In this document: piece after piece, positions 5,334 to 9,926 of the stretch
Numbering within the stretch: position 1 is the stretch's first letter
Layout: the number at the start of each line of letters is the position of its first letter
NCBI GenBank assembly: GCA_023391725.1
Contig: JAEWAH010000278.1
Span: 1-9,926 of the forward strand
Direction: 5' to 3'
Source: Bacillota bacterium
GTDB lineage: Bacteria > Bacillota > Clostridia > Christensenellales > Aristaeellaceae
Length of the DNA stretch: 9,926 nucleotides
The notes under the pieces: model-generated
What the model saw: only the letters and a program-made list of their open reading frames with translations
Database searches by the model: none
Told to the model about the DNA's origin: nothing
Translations under genes and position numbers: made by a program

Positions 5334-6557
5334 GTGGAAAAGATCCAACTGGGCGTGATATACGGAAGCCGGAGCTGTGAGCATGAGGTGTCCATCATCA
5401 GCGCGTTGCAGCTGATGCGGGCAGTGGACCCGGAAAAGTATGATGTTATCCCCATCTACATCAGCATGAAGGGCGTCTGGTATACGGGGGAACCCCTCAA
5501 GCAGATGTCCAGCTTTACGCCCTTTCAGGAGGAGGCAAAAGGAATCATCCGCGTTTCGCTGGATATGACGCCGGGTTCCGGCGCGCTGATCACTTGGGAG
5601 CAGAGCCGCGGCCTTCTGGGCTCTGGCCCCAAGCAGCGGGTGGTAGCGCGTGTGGAATGCGTGATCCCAGTGCTCCACGGCATGCACGGGGAGGATGGCA
5701 CATTGCAGGGCCTGCTGGAAATGGCTAACCTGCCCTATGCTTCGCCAGGCGTAGCCGGTTCAGCCGTTGGGATGGATAAGATCATTATGAAGCGTCATTT
5801 CAAGGGCGCGGGCTTCCCTGTGCTTCCCGGCATCTGGTTCTCCCGGTCGGAATGGGAAAAGGATAGGGAAGCGGTCATCGCCAAGACAGAAGCGGAGATC
5901 GGTTATCCGGTTTATGCCAAGCCCGCCAACCTGGGTTCTTCTATCGGTGTCAGCCGGGCGGAGAACCGTGAAAAGCTCGTAGAGGCGCTGGAGCTGGCTT
6001 TTGAGTACGATCGGCGTGTGCTTTTGGAGCAGGGCTTGACCAAACCCATGGAATTGAACTGCTCTGTTGTAGGCTTCGATACCGAGATTCGCGCCTCTGT
6101 GCTGGAAATGCCGGTAGCAGGCGGGGAACTGCTGGATTTTGACCAGAAATATAATCCCCGTTCCGGCAGCAAGGGCATGGCTTCCCTGGCCCGGGTGGTT
6201 CCAGCCCCCATTGAGGACAGCCTTCGGGATGATATCCAGAACCTGTCCAAGGAGATTTTCAGGGAGCTGGACTTAAAAGGCGTAGTACGCATCGACTACA
6301 TGTATGACGTGAAGGCAGAAAAGCTGTACATCACCGAAGTCAATACCATTCCCGGCTCCATGGCCTACTACCTGTGGGAGAAGACCGGCATGCCTTACGC
6401 TGCCCTCATCGATGAGATGGTTGCCTGCGCCAAACGTGCCCACGCCCAGAAGAACGCAAACAACTACGCCTTTACCTCGGATATCCTAAAAAATGTCCAG
6501 TTGGGCGGAAAGACCGGCGCAAAGGGCGGAAAGTTCCAGCCCGCCGGTACGAAATGA
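5334..6557 (+). CDS. ddl: D-alanine--D-alanine ligase
   Basis: A 407-residue ATP-grasp ligase joining two D-alanines for the peptidoglycan stem peptide. Visible motifs are YGSRSCEHEVSIISA (10-24), HGMHGEDGTLQG (115-126), the ATP site YAKPANLGSSIGVS (194-207), Glu232 in LLEQG, the omega-loop DFDQKY (268-273), RIDYMYD (319-325) and the metal site EVNTIPG (335-341). Tyr273 of the KY pair matches the Tyr that favours D-Ala over D-lactate in DdlB; the VanA-type His loop is absent, so D-Ala-D-Ala is the likely product. It is longer than the usual 310-370 residues: the loop after KY has extra residues and the protein carries a Gly/Lys-rich tail (391-407). The start is GTG, with AAGGGAGG (5318-5325) 8 nt before. 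It follows the MurF-like gene by 15 nt, pairing two consecutive steps. Confidence 0.95.
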   Translation: MEKIQLGVIYGSRSCEHEVSIISALQLMRAVDPEKYDVIPIYISMKGVWYTGEPLKQMSSFTPFQEEAKGIIRVSLDMTPGSGALITWEQSRGLLGSGPKQRVVARVECVIPVLHGMHGEDGTLQGLLEMANLPYASPGVAGSAVGMDKIIMKRHFKGAGFPVLPGIWFSRSEWEKDREAVIAKTEAEIGYPVYAKPANLGSSIGVSRAENREKLVEALELAFEYDRRVLLEQGLTKPMELNCSVVGFDTEIRASVLEMPVAGGELLDFDQKYNPRSGSKGMASLARVVPAPIEDSLRDDIQNLSKEIFRELDLKGVVRIDYMYDVKAEKLYITEVNTIPGSMAYYLWEKTGMPYAALIDEMVACAKRAHAQKNANNYAFTSDILKNVQLGGKTGAKGGKFQPAGTK

Positions 6558-6566
6558 GGAAGTGCT

Positions 6567-7271
6567 ATGTGGCATAGACAAACCAGCGCATATAACCCAA
6601 ATATTTACGGCGCTTACCGCCGGCCAGATCCCTCCCAACAGGGAGATAATGATCAGCAGGGCTATCAGGAGGAAGCGGATGAGCAGCCTTATGAGGAGCA
6701 GCCTGCTTATGGCGATCAGCCCCCTTACGATGAGCAGGTCCCATATGATGAGCAAGCCCCATACGACGATCAGCCCCCCTACGATGAGCAGGTTCCTTAT
6801 GACGGACAGCCCCCTTACGGCGGGCAGCCGCCATATAATGATCAACCGTATTATGGGGGACAACCTCCCTATCAGCAAGAGCCCTTTTATGAGGAACGGC
6901 CTGCAGAGCCGGAGCTTGTTTCCACCAGCCAGGCCATCAACCTGACCTGCACCCTGGCAGCACTGAGCGGTTTCTTTGCCCTTTTCCTGTACATAGCGGA
7001 CAAGCGAAGCGAGGCAGTGCGCCGCATCTGCGTGCAGTCCATCGTCCTCACTGGCGGTTTTGTGGGTGCTGCGCTTGTTTTGTGGATATTGGGGACGATT
7101 CTGAGTATCATTCCATTCCTCGGCGTGATCCTCATGATCGTCTTCTGGCTGTTGTTCTGTGCGCTTGCGATTCTAGTGATCTACCTGAAGGTGCAAATGA
7201 TGCTGCGTGCCTACCAGGGGTATGCCTACCAACTGCCCATTGTTGGGGAACGTTTGCGCAAGTTTGAATAA
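6567..7271 (+). CDS. Membrane protein with Q-x-P-Y hexapeptide repeats
   Basis: A 234-residue protein with no family that I can name with confidence. Residues 1-39 are polar and Gln/Tyr-rich. Residues 40-110 are about twelve units of the pattern Q-(P/V/A)-P-Y-(D/G)-(E/D/G), acidic and presumably disordered. Residues 117-234 hold three hydrophobic helices (about 125-143, 158-178, 182-207) with basic DKRSEAVRR between the first two and a basic C-terminus (VGERLRKFE). The membrane part resembles small DUF4870/Tic20-like proteins, a weak resemblance. No signal peptide is seen; the repeat tail probably faces the cytoplasm or serves as a linker. ATG 6567 has GAGGAAG (6556-6562) 4 nt before it and begins 9 nt after the ddl stop, so it belongs to the wall-precursor operon. 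A role in scaffolding wall enzymes is possible but unproven. Confidence 0.8.
   Translation: MWHRQTSAYNPNIYGAYRRPDPSQQGDNDQQGYQEEADEQPYEEQPAYGDQPPYDEQVPYDEQAPYDDQPPYDEQVPYDGQPPYGGQPPYNDQPYYGGQPPYQQEPFYEERPAEPELVSTSQAINLTCTLAALSGFFALFLYIADKRSEAVRRICVQSIVLTGGFVGAALVLWILGTILSIIPFLGVILMIVFWLLFCALAILVIYLKVQMMLRAYQGYAYQLPIVGERLRKFE
6684..6896 (+). repeat. In-frame 18-bp tandem repeat (QxPYxx coding)
   Basis: About twelve 18-bp units (the first 15 bp) of the type CAG-CCC-CCT-TAC-GAT-GAG encode the hexapeptides of the membrane protein. Units differ mainly at wobble bases, so the array is old or under protein-level selection. A larger 54-bp period is visible: the stretch encoding QPPYDEQVPYD at 6717-6749 recurs at 6771-6803 with four silent changes. 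Unit gain or loss would keep the frame. Confidence 0.85.
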
Positions 7272-7378
7272 GCATGAAACATATGGGGAGTCAGATCAAA
7301 GCTGATAGGTTGATACCATGAAAGGCTGACCACTCGCTTCACACTTTTCCCTTATAAAAGTTTCCTATGAGGGGTTCG

Positions 7379-7410
7379 GGAGGGTTCCTTTTTCAAAAGA
7401 GGAGCCCTCC
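7379..7410 (+). other. Strong hairpin in the dxs leader
   Basis: GGAGGGTTCCT (7379-7389) pairs with AGGAGCCCTCC (7400-7410) through 11 pairs, one of them G-U, and the inner TTTTCAAAAG can extend the stem. It ends 10 nt before the dxs ribosome site AAGGAG (7421-7426). No T-run follows on the + strand, so it is a poor terminator. Together with the preceding AAAAGTTTCCTATGAGGGG it resembles a dispersed Clostridia intergenic repeat (CTTTTTcAAAAAG-centred hairpin flanked by GGG/CCC). It may be a repeat, a processing site or a leader control element. The rest of 7272-7378 shows no clear element. Confidence 0.55.
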
Positions 7411-7430
7411 ACGCGCCCGCAAGGAGTTCT

Positions 7431-9305
7431 ATGATACATTTACCGCAGATCAAAAGCCCTGAAGACATCAAGCACTGCTCCCATGAGGAACTGCGGGCGC
7501 TGGCAGAGGAGATTCGTCAGGAGATCGTTCTGACCGTTTCCCACAACGGCGGCCATCTGGCCTCCAACCTGGGAGTGGTGGAATTGACCATGGCAGTCCA
7601 CCGAATGTTTTCCGCTCCGGAAGATAAGATCCTTTTCGATGTAGGTCATCAATCCTATGTACACAAGCTGCTTACTGGCAGGTATGATCGCTTTTCAACT
7701 CTGCGCAGGCTTGGTGGGCTCAGTGGTTTTCCGAAACGGGAAGAGAGCATATATGACTGCTTTGAAACGGGACATGCCTCCACCGCCATCTCCGCGGCGC
7801 TGGGCTATGCCAGGGCCAGGGACATGCAAGGGCAAAAGCACCACGTGGTGGCCATCGTGGGGGATGGCGCTCTGACAGGCGGCATGTGCTATGAGGCGCT
7901 GAACGATGCCGGGAGCAGCAAAACGCGGCTGATCGTGCTGCTGAACGACAATGAGATGTCCATTGCCCGCAATGTGGGCGCGCTAGCCCGGCACCTGACC
8001 AACGTGCGGGCCAGCCGGGGCTGGAACAAAACGAAGAGGGCTGTGGAGCGGGGGCTCAAGCGGTTGCCCGTCGCAGGGCCCAAAATCCATAGATTTTTGA
8101 CAATCATTAAGAATTCCCTTAAAGGTTTGGTGGTGGACGAAGGTTTCTTTGCCGCATTGGGATTCCATTATCTGGGACCTATTGACGGGCATAACCTTGC
8201 CAATCTGGAATATACCATCGCACGTGCCAAGGAGTTTGACGAACCGGTTTTGATCCACTGCGTGACCCGCAAGGGGTTTGGCTACCAGCAGGCGGAAAAA
8301 AGGCCGGAAGTCTTTCATGGCACGCCGCCCTTCTTCCTGGAAAGCGGGGATGTACGCAAGCAACCAAGCCGCCCCGGCTATGGCGAAATCGCGGCGAAGG
8401 CGCTGATCCAGTCGGCATCCCGGGAAGAAAAGACTGTGGTGCTCACAGCCGCCATGCCTGGGGGCACAGGCATGCATCTTTTTGCCGAGGCATTCCCCGA
8501 CAGAATCATGGATGTAGGCATTGCCGAGCAGCATGCCGTAACGCTGGCGGCCGGGCTTGCCTCCGGTGGGATGCGGCCTTACTTTGCGGTCTACGCCACC
8601 TTCCTGCAGCGGGGATACGACCAGATGCTCCATGATGTGTGCCTGCAAAACCTGCCCGTCTGCCTCTTGCTGGACCGGGCCGGGCTGGTGGGAGAGGATG
8701 GGCCCACCCACCACGGCATTTATGACATCGCCTACTTGCGGCATATGCCCAACATCACCCTCCTTGCGCCCAGGGATGAGCAGGAACTGAAACTGATGCT
8801 TGACTGGACGCATGGTATGACCGGGCCCTGCGCCATCCGATACCCGCGCAGCTCCGTTTTGATGGCCAATCATCCCATTCGTTCCTTTACCCCCGGCAAA
8901 TGGGAAGTACTGCAAGAGGGGAAGGATTGTGCGCTGCTGGCGGTAGGCTCCATGGTGCCGCTGGCCTTGGAAACAGCGGCCATCCTTAAAAACCTGCACA
9001 TTCATGCCGCCGTGATCAACGCCTCCAGCATCAAACCCTTGGATGAGGCCATGCTATCGCAGCTTAAACAGGCGCCAATGATTACGATGGAGGAGCATGC
9101 TATCGCCTGCGGGTTTGGCAGCGCGGTAGGGGAATACTGCGTGGCAAGCCATCTTGCGCCGCCGATTTTGACATTCGGGATACCCGATAAGATCATGCCC
9201 CACGGGAGCAGGGACGACCTGCTGGCTTCCATTGGGCTTATGCCCGGGCAGATGGCTGCCAGAATCAAGACAGCGCTGCAAAGCGCCGGGAAGGCGGTCT
9301 CATGA
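7431..9305 (+). CDS. dxs: 1-deoxy-D-xylulose-5-phosphate synthase
   Basis: A 624-residue thiamine-diphosphate enzyme, first step of the MEP isoprenoid pathway: pyruvate plus glyceraldehyde-3-phosphate give 1-deoxyxylulose-5-phosphate and CO2. It acts in the cytoplasm as a dimer. Motifs in order: GGHLASNLGVVEL (40-52), FDVGHQSYVHKLLTGR (69-84), SGFPKREES (98-106), GHASTAISAALG (114-125), the ThDP/Mg site GDGALTGGMCYEALNDAG (144-161), LNDNEMSI (171-178), then the second half with DVGIAEQHAV (catalytic Glu366), YATFLQRGYDQ, DRAGLVGEDGPTHHG (415-429) and the C-terminal domain with GIPDKIMPHGS. Length is normal (family about 620-640). The ATG has AAGGAG 4 nt before it. The stop overlaps the tlyA start (ATGA), so the two are translated together, as in the conserved Firmicutes order dxs-tlyA. 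Confidence 0.98.
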   Translation: MIHLPQIKSPEDIKHCSHEELRALAEEIRQEIVLTVSHNGGHLASNLGVVELTMAVHRMFSAPEDKILFDVGHQSYVHKLLTGRYDRFSTLRRLGGLSGFPKREESIYDCFETGHASTAISAALGYARARDMQGQKHHVVAIVGDGALTGGMCYEALNDAGSSKTRLIVLLNDNEMSIARNVGALARHLTNVRASRGWNKTKRAVERGLKRLPVAGPKIHRFLTIIKNSLKGLVVDEGFFAALGFHYLGPIDGHNLANLEYTIARAKEFDEPVLIHCVTRKGFGYQQAEKRPEVFHGTPPFFLESGDVRKQPSRPGYGEIAAKALIQSASREEKTVVLTAAMPGGTGMHLFAEAFPDRIMDVGIAEQHAVTLAAGLASGGMRPYFAVYATFLQRGYDQMLHDVCLQNLPVCLLLDRAGLVGEDGPTHHGIYDIAYLRHMPNITLLAPRDEQELKLMLDWTHGMTGPCAIRYPRSSVLMANHPIRSFTPGKWEVLQEGKDCALLAVGSMVPLALETAAILKNLHIHAAVINASSIKPLDEAMLSQLKQAPMITMEEHAIACGFGSAVGEYCVASHLAPPILTFGIPDKIMPHGSRDDLLASIGLMPGQMAARIKTALQSAGKAVS

Positions 9306-9926
9306 GCGCAAAGGAACGGGCAGATGTAGCCCTGGTGCAGCGCGGGTTGGCAGAAAGCCGAGAAAAAGCCCAAGCTCAGATCATGGCTGGACTGGTGTTC
9401 ATAGGGCTTAGAAAGATCGCAAAATCGTCGGAGATGGTAGGGGAAGAGGAAGACCTTCACGTGCGGGGCAGCGCGAATCCTTTTGTGAGCCGCGGCGGGC
9501 TGAAACTTGAAAAGGCCCTGGATGCCTTCCAGGCCGATGTTCGGGGCATTGTAGCCATGGATATCGGCGCGGCCACCGGCGGCTTTACCGATGTGCTGCT
9601 TACGCGCGGCGCGGCCCATGTATACGCCATCGACGTAGGCTACGGCCAATTGGATTGGGAACTTCGCAACGACCCCCGCGTCACGGTGATGGAACGGACA
9701 AACGCAAGGTATCTCACACTCGAGCAATTTGAACATAAGCCTTCGCTCACCGTGATGGATGTATCTTTCATTTCCATCCGGCTTATATTGCCCGTGGCCG
9801 CCAGGATCATGGGCGAGGTAGGCAGGTTTTATACGCTGATCAAGCCCCAGTTCGAGGCGGGGAAGGAACGGGTAGGGAAAAAGGGCGTGGTGCGCGACCC
9901 GAAAGTGCATATTGCTGTGCTGGAAG
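9302..9926 (+). CDS. tlyA: TlyA family rRNA methyltransferase, N-terminal part (3' truncated)
   Basis: The first 208 residues of a TlyA/YqxC-type protein; the family is about 270 residues, so some 60 are beyond the window. TlyA proteins 2'-O-methylate cytidines in rRNA (shown in mycobacteria) and are often named hemolysins. An S4 RNA-binding domain (about 5-65) opens with RADVALVQRGLAESREKAQ; the typical VNGQ of its second half reads IGLRK here. Next come VSRGGLKLEKAL (62-73), the SAM motif I MDIGAATGGFTDVLL (86-100), IDVGYGQLDW (110-119), MDVSFISIRLILP (152-164), LIKPQFEAG (179-187) and KGVVRD (194-199), with the catalytic-type Lys181 seen in related RrmJ-like enzymes. The ATG overlaps the dxs stop by 4 nt. 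In other Firmicutes argR/recN or a NAD kinase gene follows. Confidence 0.95.
   Translation, partial: MSAKERADVALVQRGLAESREKAQAQIMAGLVFIGLRKIAKSSEMVGEEEDLHVRGSANPFVSRGGLKLEKALDAFQADVRGIVAMDIGAATGGFTDVLLTRGAAHVYAIDVGYGQLDWELRNDPRVTVMERTNARYLTLEQFEHKPSLTVMDVSFISIRLILPVAARIMGEVGRFYTLIKPQFEAGKERVGKKGVVRDPKVHIAVLE

Noticed and set aside
3711..6557. Van-type vancomycin resistance cluster
   Set aside because: There is no vanH, vanX or VanRS-type gene, and the ligase has the Tyr-type loop of D-Ala-D-Ala enzymes.
6486..6878. Leu/Ile-rich - strand frame across the hexapeptide repeat
   Set aside because: Its repetitive hydrophobic sequence is just the complement of the 18-bp repeat; no start signal of its own.
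6684..6896. CRISPR-like array
   Set aside because: The units are 18 bp, contiguous and in frame, without spacers; they code for the QxPYxx repeat.
7311..7359. Promoter for dxs using TTGATA and TATAAA
   Set aside because: The spacing (37 nt) is far too long and no other -35 box fits TATAAA at 7354-7359.
7983..9005. 340-residue open frame on the - strand inside dxs
   Set aside because: It lies wholly opposite dxs, whose motifs are complete; the product shows no recognisable domain and there is no convincing ribosome site.
9002..9910. 302-residue open frame on the - strand opposite dxs end and tlyA
   Set aside because: Both + strand genes are unmistakable here; the antisense product shows no family features.

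Overview
The window looks like a chromosomal housekeeping segment of a Gram-positive, Clostridia-like (Firmicutes/Bacillota) bacterium with a moderately GC-rich genome, perhaps a gut Oscillospiraceae- or Christensenellales-type lineage. This rests on strong AGGAGG-type ribosome binding sites, frequent GTG starts, the dxs-tlyA gene order, a MEP isoprenoid pathway, peptidoglycan precursor genes and the style of the intergenic repeats. GC content was judged by eye. All confident genes are on the + strand.

Layout. (1) 1-524 is the C-terminal part of an elongation factor G, ended by a perfect long-stem terminator. (2) 525-947 is a gene-free stretch of about 420 bp packed with inverted repeats, several apparently nested, like the short palindromic intergenic repeats of Clostridia. 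(3) A small DUF1330-family protein (948-1238) stands alone. (4) A good extended -10 promoter at 1325-1354 drives a two-gene operon of a PfkB-family 1-phosphofructokinase-type kinase and a GNAT acetyltransferase, closed by a double terminator near 2821-2861. (5) 2927-7271 is a tight four-gene operon with gaps of 4, 15 and 9 nt: an alpha/beta hydrolase, a MurF-like ligase whose usual N-terminal domain is replaced by about five membrane helices, a D-Ala-D-Ala ligase, and a small membrane protein with a Q-x-P-Y hexapeptide-repeat tail. (6) A strong hairpin precedes dxs (7431-9305), which overlaps by 4 nt the start of tlyA, which runs off the window end.

How the genes fit together. Ddl makes D-Ala-D-Ala and MurF adds it to the UDP-MurNAc tripeptide, so Ddl and the MurF-like protein form a plausible substrate-product pair. 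The membrane-anchored form of the ligase would put this step, or a variant of it, at the membrane. The hydrolase and the repeat protein travel with them but their roles are unknown. Dxs feeds isoprenoid synthesis, including the undecaprenyl carrier used in wall building.

The most interesting part is the hydrolase / membrane-anchored MurF-like / Ddl / repeat-protein operon. Second are the dense, nested palindromic elements at 530-910. No mobile element gene, CRISPR array, tRNA or rRNA was recognised.
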